NCBI GenBank assembly: GCA_028753945.1
Contig: JAPNXP010000004.1
Span: forward strand, 4,340,001-4,404,000
DNA: 64,000 nt
Origin: Hexactinellida sp. DTS-2022
Lineage: Eukaryota; Porifera; Hexactinellida
Direction of reading: 5' to 3'
Position numbers and translations under genes: made by a program. This document shows positions 32,228 through 43,976 of the stretch, one piece after another. Each line of letters begins with the position of its first letter. Position 1 is the first letter of the stretch. Below the pieces are notes generated by a model, which was not told where the DNA came from, searched no databases, and worked only from the letters and a program-made list of their open reading frames with translations.

Positions 32228-33469
32228 AACGGCAACCCAGTCACAGTGATATTAGATTCGGGAGCAGGCCCGCCCGTTTAGGACTACGAAACCTTGTGCG
32301 AGTTTGGACTAACGAAATATCTACAGGAGCATTCTAGTAAAATCTATGGGCTCTCACAAGCACCAGTAACCGTAATTAGGAGCGCTGACTTAACTGTCGA
32401 TCTTGGGGACAACCAAGTCACTGTGCAGAGATTTCAAATAACCGATGCAGGTTCAACACGCATCTTAGGGAGAGACTTGTTGAGAAAGTTCGGAACTACA
32501 GAATTTCACTGGGAGACGCGGCGCGTGAGGTTAGGTTACACCTGGAAAGAATCGAGAGCTGCAATCGAAGGAGGCGAACCACTGTCCCGCGCCACTGTTG
32601 CGCTCTTAGAAGTCAACCTATCCGAGGAAGCCTCTGGTAGACATCCGTTCTTAATCAACACATCTCTACCCAACAGTCACAGAGAGAAGATCGACCGAGT
32701 GCTAAACCAATACCAGGATGTCTTCGCAATTAATCCAAAAAAACCGGCTGTTACAAACAAGATAAAACACAAAATAGATACTCGAAATTCCCAACCTGTC
32801 AAATGCAAATCTCTAAGAGTCGCTCCTACAGTGGAACGAGAGATCAATGCACAGGTGCTTGAAATGCTGGACAATGGAATTTGCAAACCTTCTACATCCC
32901 CATGGTCAAGCAGGGTAATTCTTGTCACGAAGAAAGATGGATCTATACGCTTCTGCATTGATTACAGAAGCCTAAACGAAATCACTCGAAAAGACGCATA
33001 CCCTATGCCAACTCCGAAAGATATTCTTGATAAAATGCACGGCGATAATTACTTCTCATTCCTTGACGGGGCCAGTGCATACTGGGCAATTGAGATGGAT
33101 GAAGAAGACAGGCAAAAGACAGCTTTTTCCACTCAACGAGGTCATTACGAAATGGTTAGAATGCCTTTCGGTCTGTGCAATAGCCAGGCTACGTACCAAC
33201 GACTGATGGATAACACTTTGGAAGATATTGATGCAGCCGACCTATATGTTGACGACACATGCGTTCACTCGCGGGGTTTTGAAGACCATATGATCGACCT
33301 ACGTCGTACTCTGGAGGCCTATAGAGAGGCAAGGATCCAATTAAGACTGGATAAATGCAGATTCGGGTACCAGGTTGGTGAGTTCGTGGGTCACATCATC
33401 TCTGCAGAGGGTCATCGTTCGACCCCAGCGACTGTCACTAGAATTTCCGAAGCTCCGCAGCCTGAATGA
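32228..33469 (+). CDS. Gypsy B protease and reverse transcriptase
   Basis: The protease site ILDSGAGP is just upstream of the first Met at 32294, with ILGRDLLRKFG near 32462 completing the fold. RT motifs are VILVTKKDGSIRFCIDYRSL, FSFLDGASAYW and the catalytic YVDD in LYVDDTCVHS. The frame ends by a shift just past EFVGHIIS. An in-frame TAG (32279-32281) sits between the DSGA site and the first Met. Confidence 0.85.
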
Positions 33470-34080
33470 GTTACAACGCTTTTTAGGCATGGTAAACTAT
33501 TACCGTGAATACATTCCTCAGATGGCAAAGATAGCAGAACCACTATACGAATTGACAAGAAAGGACGTTGACTGGATATGGAACAATGCAGCCGAGACAG
33601 CTTTTCATAAATTAAAACTGTGTCTGGCAGATTATCCGACCTCGTTAGCCTTCCAGTTCCCTGACTGGGATAAAGATTTTTACCTGCAAACTGATGCATC
33701 GGGGACTGCTGTGGGCGCCGTATTATTGCAAAGATACGGAGAGCGGCTAAGACCGATCGCATATTTCTCATCAGGGCTGACGGAGTGCCAAAAAAAATAT
33801 AGTGCAGGCGAACTAAAATGCTGGGCCTTAATTGCGGCGAGTCGAAAATTTTCGGAAATATCTCCAGGCCACCAATAATGTCCATTTCATCTCTGATCAC
33901 AATCCCCTCTGTTGGCTTCGCCGCCAAAAAGATCCTAAATACAAGTTCGCAAGGTGGATTCAAGAACTAGAAGCGTTTGACTACGAAGTACAATATGTTC
34001 AGGGGACTGCGAATAACGTTGATGATTACCTCTCACGTCTAGACTCCGAAGTTGACCTGGATGTAAATAACGAAGATGAA
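33440..34080 (+). pseudogene. Gypsy B RNase H, frameshifted
   Basis: SLNELQRFLGMVNYYREYIP opens the connection. DFYLQTDASGTAVGAVL carries the first catalytic Asp and KKYSAGELKCWALIAASRKF follows. A shift near 33860 leads into FISDHNPLCWLRR with another active-site Asp, ending at DDYLSRL. Confidence 0.82.
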
Positions 34081-35590
34081 TACTTTGAAAGGAATATTTT
34101 CTCCATCTCTGATGGAGAACTGGACATGAACAAGATACGTGATGATCAACACTCTGACCCTGCAATATCCTTCGCTGTACAACAGCTGGAAGAAAATGGC
34201 TTTATCTTGCATGGTCGCTTTAAAAGTCAGAGGGGCATGCTCTTGAGACAAGGACTCCTCTACAGAGGCAGTAAACTCGTGGTGCCCAACTCGGTAAGAA
34301 GAGAAATTCTCACTATGGTTCACAACGCGGCCCACCCTGGAGTGACCAAAACCTGTGAGCTGGTCAAACGTCAGTTTTACTGGAAGGGAATGCATGAGGC
34401 TATACATGATTTTTGTGAAGAATTTTTAGTCTGCCACCGTAACAAACGTAAGTGTTCTCCTAAAGAAGAGCTAATTCCGATAGAAGATCCATGCGAACCA
34501 AACCACATGGTCGCTTTCGACATCGCTACGCTTCCCTGGTCTAGCTCGCAGCACAGATATTTTATGATAGCCACGATTCTCTAAATATATTGAGTTGATT
34601 CCTTTGTAAAATCAACTGGCAGGTAGCATCTGCCGAGGTCTCCTAGACGGATGGATTTTTAAGCACGGGTCACCTCACATTATGCTTAGTGATCAAGGAC
34701 CCAATGTGGATAGTGCGGAAGTCAGGGCGCTACTGCACGACTACGGAATAGAGGAGAGACACAGTACGCCCTACCATCCAGAGGGAGATGGGCAAGCAGA
34801 GAGGGGAATACAGACGGTCGAGCAAGTAATGCGATGTATGCTTGAGGATAGAGAACTAGATAGGGATGCATGGCCATTCATTCTTCAAGAAGTTTCATAT
34901 GAGATAAATTCAATGTACTGTACAAGCACTGGATACTCCCCTTTCAGAATCATGCATGGAACCGATCCACGGCAATTTGCTACTTCTGGCCTTCTGCTAC
35001 AGAGCAAACCGTCACACATGTCTGTCGAGGACTGGTGCGAAGAGATGGGAAACCGTCAGACTGAGACAATAAGAAACGCCAGAACAAACCGCAACGAGGC
35101 TCAGGAAAGAATGAAAAAAGGGTATGACATGGGGAAAATAACCACCAACGTGGAAACCGGTGACCTAGTGTTGCTAAAAAATCAGCCGAGGACAAGCGGT
35201 CTCGATCCTTGCTATGTAGGCCCTTATCCAGTGATCCATAGTAGAGGAGTTAACGTGGAGCTACAGGTTGACGAGAAGCGGAAATTAGTATACTTAAATC
35301 GTTGTAAAGTCTTCAAACAGCCCGAACAAAGTGACAAGAGCTATGAAGCTGGACCCGGTAACTATACACCCTCCCCGGAACAACCTACCGAACCAACGAC
35401 AGCTGAAGAAAGCATAAATCCAGATGACTGGTTCATCCATCATGAAGACGATGAAAATGGCACTAATTCAGATGCATTACCACTGCCAATACCGTCAATG
35501 ACTGTGAGACGGTCCCAGAGGAACAAGCGCAAACCTTGGAGATTCAGGGAGGATAGACAAACTAATTCCGAGGAGGAAGTGATGTTGTGA
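34080..35590 (+). pseudogene. Gypsy B integrase, broken once
   Basis: HHCC region VHNAAHPGV and FCEEFLVCHRNK. Core: MVAFDIATLPW, then a small indel near 34570 and an in-frame TAA at ~34612, then IMLSDQGPNVDS and HPEGDGQAERGIQ with the catalytic Glu. The C-terminus has VGPYPVIHSRGVNVEL and an acidic tail ending in RRSQRNKRKPWRF. Confidence 0.85.
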
Positions 35591-36065
35591 TAAGTAGCAG
35601 CTTATTATTAGCCAACCTTAGCGAACATACTTATACTTAGTCGCTACTGGTTAGGGTACTCGTTAAGTATAGTCATCGAACTTAATTAGTATATCATTAC
35701 AACTTACTTTATTACACTTCACTTAGTTCGTAACACAGTGCTTTATAAACTTGGTTAATTAATTAATACGTACTTAAGCCAGATACATTATAATCGAGTT
35801 AAACTGTATAATAAACCTAAGGTACAGTAGAACCTCCTTAGTACAAACGCCAGGGGTTCCGTAAAATTTAAATAACTATACTCCACCGGTAATTAGTAGT
35901 GTCTTGAATACTACCAATAGCAGGCAATTAATTATAGACGCACAACGTATATCGTGAAGGTAAACTTCACATTGATGGTCCATCAGTTTTTGAATTTGGT
36001 CTTGCATCCTGATATACTATTTTGTACTAAATGTGCTAAATTATGAAGAAAAATTGAAAGTTGAA

Positions 36066-36180
36066 ACAAACCGGCGTAACCGCGTTTAGGGACCCAGGGG
36101 CCGAAATAGCTAACCTATTATGTTCTTTTGGGGCCCTAAATCACAAGCGATTTAGGGACCCCCAGTTTTATATAGAGTGA
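36066..36180. repeat. End related to the 6501 MITE family
   Basis: CCGGCGTAACCGCGTTTAGG, GGACCCAGGGGCC and an inner palindrome CCTAAATC-ACAAGC-GATTTAGG resemble 6501-6631, but no matching right end is present. 35591-36060 has otherwise only a pogo-like end (CAGTAGAACCTCCTTAGT, 35825). Confidence 0.5.
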
Positions 36181-36429
36181 GTATATTGTTAGAAGTCTAA
36201 TCCATCTTTAGTTGAACTATCCCAGCTCAAGTACCTAAATTACAATTTAAATAACGGATTCCTAACTATAAATTTATTACAGGAGTGGTATTAGTTGTAC
36301 TTTCAATTTGGTAGTGAACTCAGGTTTCATCAGTATGTAATGCGTACGTGCGTGAGAACATTTGGTGATGGTGGTGCTCTACATCACATTGTCTACAGTC
36401 TACACGTCCGACAGTGTCACTTATACATA

Positions 36430-36613
36430 CAGTCAACTCCGCTTAATAGAGCCACCGGTTGATCGGTTTCTCCGCTTAATCGGATCAAAATTTCACAGGA
36501 TTTATAGGACAGAATTACAGTTTGGCTTACAATTTTTCGGTTAATCGATTTCTCCGCTTAATCGGGTCAAAACATCCTGGTCCCGAGGTGGCTCTATTAA
36601 GCGGAGTTGACTG
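36430..36613. mobile_element. pogo-like MITE, 184 bp
   Basis: Perfect 27-bp TIRs starting CAGTCAACTCCGCTTAATAG at 36430-36456, inverted at 36587-36613. TA lies directly on both sides (36428-36429 and 36614-36615). A TA duplication and CAGT ends fit pogo/Tigger of the Tc1/mariner superfamily. CTCCGCTTAATCG also repeats inside. Confidence 0.9.
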
Positions 36614-37030
36614 TACTTAGTGTTTAGGGACTTGCAAACGTTTTTAAGGCCACCAATTTGGTATAAATAAATTGCTTCTTCCACTCAAAAATATTAAATA
36701 ATATTAATTTAAAAAGTGAACTCCCCGAAAATTATTTTGGAAATGTTTCCCCGAAACGGAATTTTGGCGAAACCCCCCTTTCAGAAGTCCTGCACCCCGA
36801 AAATTAGAGGTGTGTCGTTAGGATATCCACGGGATTGTACATATCTTTCGATCGAGGATTAAGTGAAGGAGTCCTTTGTTCTGGAAATTAGGGATCAAAA
36901 TTAACGGATTCGTATATACCGGAATCAGGCATTTTAATTTCCAGGAATAATTTCGTTCCGGAAATTGGATACGGACCGTACGGTATTCATATTTTCCGGA
37001 ACTGTTCCGCGCAATTCCGTAATTTAGGTA

Positions 37031-37076
37031 CTTTGATTTTCCGGAATGGTACTAATACCATTCCGGAAAATCAAAG
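37031..37076. repeat. Perfect 21-bp-arm hairpin
   Basis: CTTTGATTTTCCGGAATGGT plus A, a four-base CTAA loop, then the exact inverse. It lies in a stretch (36880-37080) rich in TTCCGGAA. Confidence 0.9.
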
Positions 37077-37099
37077 CAAAAGCAATTTTCCTGTCACTG

Positions 37100-37640
37100 G
37101 ATAATTGGTCCCGAAAAATTGGTCGGGGTGTTTTGACAAAAAGTGTCCGGCTACAGAAACTGTCCGGCCGGACAGTTTTTGTCAAATTTAGCAAAAAACG
37201 TTGTTTTGACAAAAAGTGTCCGGTCGGACAGTTTTTGTCAAACACTAAATACAATCCTGAATATCCGGATTTTTCGATTATCCGGGAACCCTTGGTTAAT
37301 TTAACACAATGTGTTTATCCTAATTATCCCAACTTGTTTTGAGTAATCCCAAAGAGTTCGGATGATCAAGGTTATACTGTATTAGATTATTAGAGGAGTT
37401 AAAACAAAGTTAGATTCTCACTTGTCATTTTCTAGTATACGTATTTACTGTATTATCACAGATTCTCTTTCTTGCGTAATATGCTGAAAAATATAAGAAA
37501 AATATTAAGTTTTTGTAGGCAAATTTTTTTGCTAAATGTGACAAAAACTGTCTGGCCGGACAGTTTTTGTAGCCGGACACTTTTTGTCAAAACAGGGGGA
37601 CCAATATTCCATGGAAAAATTGTCCTAGCCTGAAATTTTT
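37100..37640. mobile_element. TIR element with TTTTGACAAAAAGTGTCCGG palindromes
   Basis: The left part (37125-37200) TTTTGACAAAAAGTGTCCGG, GGCCGGACAGTTTTTGTCAAA and TAGCAAAAAA is inverted at 37515-37595. Each arm itself contains a GTCCGGCCGGAC palindrome. The right flank 37640-37810 has tandem GGACCAATATTCCATGG-like repeats. The element edges are approximate. Confidence 0.6.
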
Positions 37641-37854
37641 GGTCCGACCATGAGACCAATATTCCATGGAATTTTGGTTCGGGGGACCAATTTTCCCCAG
37701 AATATTGGTCCAGGAGACCAAAATTTCATCGAAAAATGGTCTTAGGACCAATATTCCATGGAATTTCGGTCCGAGGGACCAATTTTCCCCAAAATATTGG
37801 TCCCGGTGTCATAGTGCCAGCGGTCCCCCCCCCTAATAATGTCCCCCAGACCCA

Positions 37855-37965
37855 AGGAATTATCCAGGAGCGCGAGACGCACCTTTTGGAGCATGATTTT
37901 TGGAAAATTTGAATTTAGGAGCGCGAAAATTTGCAATCCACTCCTATACCGTAACATTAAGCGAA
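37855..37965 (+). repeat. Dispersed repeat, copy 2 of 2
   Basis: Matches 15095-15190 (AGGAGCGCGAGACGC, TGATTTTTGGAAAATTT, AGGAGCGCGAAAATTTG). 37970-38800 shows nothing further recognised except a short Gypsy A end-like string at ~38125. Confidence 0.6.
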
Positions 37966-39026
37966 ATTTCTATTCTTGGTTCCTCTCACCGCGATTTTTA
38001 GTTACACCTATAAAACTTATTGGATAGGGCCTCCGACACTCATTTAGCTTATGGACCTCAACATACCTTAGTACTGCCCTGCGTACATCCCCACTGGCCC
38101 CATCACTTAGTGGACAATCTATTCTGGACAAGGGATTGGTTAGTATAGTCAACTTAATATATGCAATGCAATTATTCTTCAAAATAAGTATTCCAGGGTG
38201 CTTCTACTTATGTAATTGTTTTTTATAAAGGTAGTCATGTACAAGACGCATATTTTGAGATAGCACTATGTCGAAATGACGTCACCATTTTGTCTAATAG
38301 GCCAAATATGCCAAAACTTTGAACGCATGTAAAATGTTCAATTTCGCTTTTTCAAACAAATTGCTTTGACTAACCAATATAGGAGTCATTTTACATAAAA
38401 TATTAAAGCAATCAATTAGGGAATGTTACCACATTCCTCTGTTGCCTTGGAAACGTGATTTGAAGGATTGAGGTCATATCTCGAGAAGGAATATAGTTAC
38501 AGCTTACTCAATGGATCCAATTGATAGCCCGTCCTCAACTTCCTATTCAAATGATAATACATTTCGATGCTCTATCTTCAACCAATTTTGCGCAAAATGT
38601 GTATAACCATTTGAATATATATTACAATAATCACAATTCTCAGAAAAATGGTTGGCTAAAGAATCTTAATAATTTACAAGTATACGAGTAGAACAAAACT
38701 TGGTGTTCGTATCTAGACTAATTTTTTGCAAAAAAATCCAGTTATTTTACAAATATATTATAACAGATATAGTAAATCTAATAACTGAATTGTTACGAAT
38801 CAATGCCGAACTGTTCTGCCCCTGGTTGTAGTGGTAATTATACCCCATAAGAGCGCGTCCCAGTTTTAAACTTCCAGATGGTCCAGCTGAGTTACGACAT
38901 GCCTGGATACGTGCTCTCCATCGTGAGGATATTTCTGACCTCAAAATGGTGTATGTGTGTGCTAAGCATTTTCCGAAGGAAGATATTCAATATTTTCACA
39001 CGGTACCCAGAGGAGATGGCACATCC

Positions 39027-39397
39027 CAGGGGCGTAGGAGTAGGCCCGCCAGGCCCGGCGCAAGCCGGACCAATAATTTCATGATGAATTTTTACAAAAG
39101 CTATAATGTTTAGTCGAATAGAATTTAAATTCATTTTGATAATATAATCATGATTAATCTCTAAATTTTTGTAATATTATATTTGTGTTGATTACTACGT
39201 ATTTTCTAAAATTTGCATTTAATTAATTAACAGTGGAATAATTATCTTCATTTCACCAGGCTAATAGTAGTAAGGGCGCATAAATATTTATACTTAGTGC
39301 ATATCATGCATCCGAAATTCATTTTTATATGTTTCATGTCCAAGCACGAAGTGGAGAAACCCGCCGGACCAATCGGTAATAGGTTCCTACGCCCCTG
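39027..39397. mobile_element. MITE inside the THAP domain, 371 bp
   Basis: Ends CAGGGGCGTAGGA and TCCTACGCCCCTG are exact inverses. The 5-bp duplication CATCC is at 39022-39026 and 39398-39402. Removing it restores the THAP reading frame. It is similar at its ends to 44757-44902. Confidence 0.88.
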
Positions 39398-41333
39398 CAT
39401 CCTATGAGGTCCCCCGAGGAAGACCCAAATTAAATCCTGGCGCTGTCCGCTCTCTCCTTCCTGGTTGTCCGTCTTATTATTCCTCTACCACTTCAATTAG
39501 AATCAAACGAATTCGGTTCTCTTGCGACTCCAAAGAGGAAGATTTATTGAACCAAGCAACTAATCTCAGCTTGAGATCAGAGAATACAGAAATGGAGAAG
39601 TTTCGTGTTGGTTGTATACAAAAAATATGAGATAAGTTAGCTTTGATAACAATCCCAACTGACTGGTTGGTTTGGATTCAAACAGATTATTGTGTGAGAT
39701 TTTTTGCCTAAGATGGAAAATAATAATATTTGTGCAGATGTTTCTCTTGAAATAAATTCTTTATTATCTGTGAACGGATATATAATATTATATATATGGG
39801 AGGAGTCCATTTCTCTCTCTCTTATCTCTATCACTGATATCCGACAAATTAAAACGCTGTTTACAGAGATTACTCTGAAACTTAGTTCTTCCCCTCAGAA
39901 GAAACATCCTCACCATATCTCTAAAGCAAAAGAACATATTGAGGAGGCCATAAGTAATCTATTAGATAGTGATGAAACAGAATCCAATTGTTCCGATTTG
40001 CCAAGATTACAATTTATTCTTGGCCAACTAGAGAATGTGGGTATTTACAAGATGAGAAGGAGATATAATGTTCTTACACAAATTCTGGCCATAAAAACGC
40101 ATCTGGTTTCTCCTGCTAGTTACAAATTCTCCAAAGTTCAGAATGCATTTCTTTTCCACATGTTCATACACTAGAAAGTTGTACTCTTCTTTTGGGCTGG
40201 AAAATGACTCTTGTACTTACCTTGGCCAGGTAACTTCTTCTTTAAGTTCTCAAGAGAAGAATGTAATTATTCAGATGGATGAGATCCACGTTAACTTAAG
40301 TCTGAGGGGTGGGAAGGGTGGGAAAATATTTGGTCCTAACATATCCCCTGAATACCCCACAAGAACTGTGTGTATTTGCTATCATGGTTTCTAGTTTACA
40401 CAAAAAATGGTCCTGTATTTCTCGTTTGATACCTTGCGCATCTATATCTGCTGAATACCTTTCCTATAATTAAGTCTTTTATTTTGGATATCGAATCTTG
40501 CGGTTTGAAAGTACAGATTATTTCTACCGACAATTACCCTTTAAACGTGAACTTATTCAAGTTATTTTCTCCAACTAAACAGTTAAAGACTAGTGTACCA
40601 CACCCTTCTGATAATAAAAGAAAACTCTATGTTACTTTGGACTTTGTGCACATTTTGAAAAGTATTCGAAACAACTGGTTGAATCAGAAAGATATTCGGA
40701 AAACCTTTCACTTTCCCAACTTTCAGAACATTAAGCTGGATTACTGTGTGTATCCTGTTCAAGTTTACTCTGCATCTTTTAGTGATGTGCGTCTCCTCTA
40801 TAATTTAGAGAAAGACTCCTTAGCTAAGTTAGCACCTAGCTTGACTATCAAAGCTTGTTATCCTTCTGCTATTGAGCTCCAAAATATGAAACTTGTTTTG
40901 AAAGTATTCAACGAATTAACTGTTGCAGCTCTGAAGTTACTGAATGAACTCCGTAACCAAGAAGACCGAAACAATACACACGACTTTGTTGAAATGCTTC
41001 TTCAAATTTGGAAACTTTTCAACATAAATTCCCCACTTAAAGGTAAACGTTGGAATGATGATATCTCAAGACCTCTAACATACCAGGGCGAACGATTTTC
41101 ATTCTTAGCTTGTGTTGTTATCTGGTGAGAGACTTGCTGGCCTTGCCAGGAAATGTAGGAAAGTTAAGTAAACAAACGTTTACCAGTTCTAAACATGCTT
41201 GTACTGTATTGCCTCAGATAACTAACCATTAACTGGATTTTGTGGATTTAACTATTTTTTGACATCCTTTTTACATACAGATCCATTGGATCATCACTTT
41301 GGCCTATATCGTATGATGTCAGGTTCAAACTAT

Positions 41334-42127
41334 TTAGTTAGGGAATTTTAACTCAAAACCTTGAAAAAAATTGTTACCAAACAATTTCTACACTAGAGTC
41401 TTCTTCTGGACCCAAATAAACATAGAAAAAAAGTTGCAAGCCCAAACCCGTGAGGAAAAATTTTTACACGGGTTGCAGTTTCTGATTTTCCATAGTAAAT
41501 CGCCGACATTTCTGGAGCTAACTTTCTCAAATAAGCTCCAATCAACTTATTATCACCATATTGGTACTCTGCGTTAAATTTCCAGAAATTTGATATACCA
41601 CATGTCCATATTTGTAAGAATTTTTCCATATAAAATTATTCGAGATTTTCGAGATTAACTGTAAATCTCGAATAATTATATAAAATCACGTTTTAGAGTG
41701 TCTGTATGTGTATAATTTCACTCAGGTAGCTGAATGGAGTCGAATGAGGGGTCACTGGATTAAGTGGGAGCACAATTTGATAATGGAATTTCACACATTC
41801 CTAAGACATTCCAGCGTTGCTATGGAAAAATTCTTCCAAATATGCACATGTGATATATCAAATTGCTGGAAATTTAACGCAGAGTACCAATATGGTGATA
41901 ATGAGTTAATTGGAGCTGATTTGAGAAAGTTAGCTCCAGAAATGTCGGCGATTTACTATGGAAAATCAGAAACTGCAACCCGTGTAAAAAATTTTCCTCA
42001 TGGGTTTGGGCTTGCAACTTTTTTTCTATGTTTATTTGGGTCCAGGAGAAGACTCTAGTGTAGAAATTGTTTGGTAACAATTTTTTTCAAGGTTTACCTA
42101 TAATTTGAGGTAAAATTCCCTAACTAA
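41334..42127. mobile_element. Long palindromic (foldback-like) element, ~794 bp
   Basis: The arms (about 41334-41640 and 41810-42127) are near-identical inverted copies of ~300 bp starting TTAGTTAGGGAATTTTA, around a short centre that includes TCGAGATTTTCGAGATT. Mirror-image 68-codon ORFs in both arms are a by-product of the palindrome. It forms the left part of the insertion that carries the 5-bp duplication ACTAT. Confidence 0.8.
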
Positions 42128-43368
42128 TTGATACGAGTATACAAAGCAAGACATAGTAATTAGTCACCCATAATATATAGTACCCCTTAGTATTACTAGT
42201 GGATTAGATTCCTGTCTTAGGTAGTTTTGTATACTAAATTAGATTTCTAGCTCTCATTTATATCATTTGATTATCATAAATCTAATTGGTATCACAATGG
42301 CAACACCGATCACGGTTTCTATTCCCCCGCTATTGGAAGGACAACTCATCGCCGATTGGGAGCCCAAGTTTAGGGCCAGCGTGATTTCAATTGAGGAGAA
42401 AGCTGCTGTTCGATTACTCCCAGCCTATGTCAAGAGGGGAAAACTAGAAGAGCGTGTGGTTCTGACGGCTATTGGAGAGGAGACACTTGATGAAGCCTTT
42501 CGCTTGTTGAAAGACCGACTCGACCCAAAGGTAGATATTTTCGAAGCAGCAAGCGCGTTTCGACAACTGTCGTGGCCCGTGAACGAACCAGTACATGATT
42601 TCCTAGCCAAGTACCTAGAGCTGGGTATCAAAGGAGGCCTGAACTCGAAGCAAGTATGTATATTTATGACTTCCCAACTACCAGGTGAGGTACGACAGTC
42701 CGCTAACTAATGGATACAGGCCAAAGGTGGGGAGTTCACAGAACTCGATGCGACTCTTTTCGCTGTTAAGATTAGAGAACTGTTTCTTACTAAGAATATA
42801 TCACTCACACAGGGGTATCCTGATCGGGGCGTAGAAAGAGTTATACAGGTAAAGGAATCAAAAGAAAGTCACGAGTCTCAAAATTCAGATGAAATTGATT
42901 CTCCTAGTGAGTCTGATACAATACTTTCCCTCCGGAAGAAACCTCAACGACCCCATCAATGGAAGAGCTCCTCGCAGCCATCTCGTGGCATTGAATGTTT
43001 CAGTTGTCATAAGATGGGTCATATATCTAGGAACTGCCCAGATAGAGCATGCAGAATTTGTGGGCGGCGTAATCACAAAACCAGTGAATGTTTCAGAAAC
43101 AACCCCCAACGCGAGTTCAATGCCAAGGGTCGGCCTAGTCGTGAGAGGAGTGATCAAGTTTTCACTGTCGGCCTGGGAGAAGACGCGGTTACTATTCACA
43201 TTGAAATTGATTGACATCGTGTCTCAGCCATGCTGGATACTGGGGCGAGACCAAATGTAGTTGACTACAACACGTTACAGGAGCTGAATTTGAACCAATA
43301 CATTATCGATTATCCAGGCCAGGTCTTTGGTTTATGTGATAGCCCAATAAAAGTTTGATTTTAATATC
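42128..43368 (+). pseudogene. Gypsy C fragment: gag and protease start
   Basis: TTGGTATCAC just before the Gag start resembles an initiator-Met tRNA primer site. Gag from ATG 42297 reads TPITVSIPPLLEGQLIADW, with a stop at 42708, then continues through LFLTKNISL. Two CCHC knuckles follow, CFSCHKMGHISRNC and CRICGRRNHKTSEC (42999-43090). The protease starts LDTGARPNVVD and stops at FGLCDSPIKV, where the element is truncated. Homologous to Gypsy A Gag but clearly diverged. Confidence 0.82.
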
Positions 43369-43497
43369 ACTATCATATCTCGTATCTTCAAATCCTTGAA
43401 ACTGAACGCCGCCTCAAGTTATCTAACATATTAAAGATTTTTGCTTCACAACAAGATTGTGGCTTATATTCAATTCAGACATTTATTGATTCATACC

Positions 43498-43976
43498 AAG
43501 GTTAAAACCGAATACTGATATATTTGGTTGAACCGAAAATTATTTGCCGAATAGTTGATATTTGGTTACCAACCTGATATCAGTATTCGTATTCGGTTAC
43601 TGAACCGAATATTATCAGTATTCGTATTCGGTTACTGAACCGAATATTATCAGTATTCGTATTCGGTTACTGAACCGAATATTATCAGTATTCGTATTCG
43701 GTTACTGAACCGAATATTATCAGTATTCGTATTCGGTTACTGAACCGAATACTATCACTTCGTATTCGATTACTGAACCGAATATTATCACTTCGTATTC
43801 GGTTACTCAACCTGATATCAGTATTCGTATTCGGTTACTGAACCGAATACTATCACTTCGTATTCGGTTACTGAACCGAATATTATCACTTCGTATTCGG
43901 TTACTCAACCTGATATCAGTATTCGTATTCGGTAGGGCAACTATTCATGAATACTGATATTCGGTTCGAGCGGTTT
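43498..43976. mobile_element. TIR element filled with a 35-bp minisatellite
   Basis: The left end AAGGTTAAAACCGAATACTG and an inverted right end (ATATTCGGTTCGAGCGGTTT, then CAACCTT) enclose a tandem array (43577-43935) of a 35-bp unit such as CGGTTACTGAACCGAATATT plus ATCAGTATTCGTATT. Several units are shortened by loss of AGTATT. The unit itself contains the CGGTT/AACCG palindrome of the TIR. Confidence 0.7.

Larger units (their letters stand above)
26898..35590 (+). mobile_element. Gypsy-type LTR retroelement B, 5'-truncated and split
   Basis: The nucleocapsid knuckle (CYICGDNHFWKYC, 26970-27008) is followed by the protease start, an interrupting 5,068-bp element (27151-32218), then protease, RT, RNase H and integrase to 35590. 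Joining 27150 to 32228 gives LAVKINGNPVTVILDSGAG in frame, which proves the element entered the protease leader. Frameshifts near 33450, 33860 and 34570 and a stop at ~34610 disable it. No LTRs recognised; 35591-35820 could be 3' LTR. Confidence 0.85.

Noticed and set aside
41371..42080. Two near-identical 68-codon ORFs on opposite strands
   Set aside because: They arise because the two arms of a palindrome are inverted copies; no family or start context supports them.
43577..43935. Possible CRISPR-like array
   Set aside because: The units are contiguous tandem copies without unique spacers, inside a TIR element in eukaryotic DNA.
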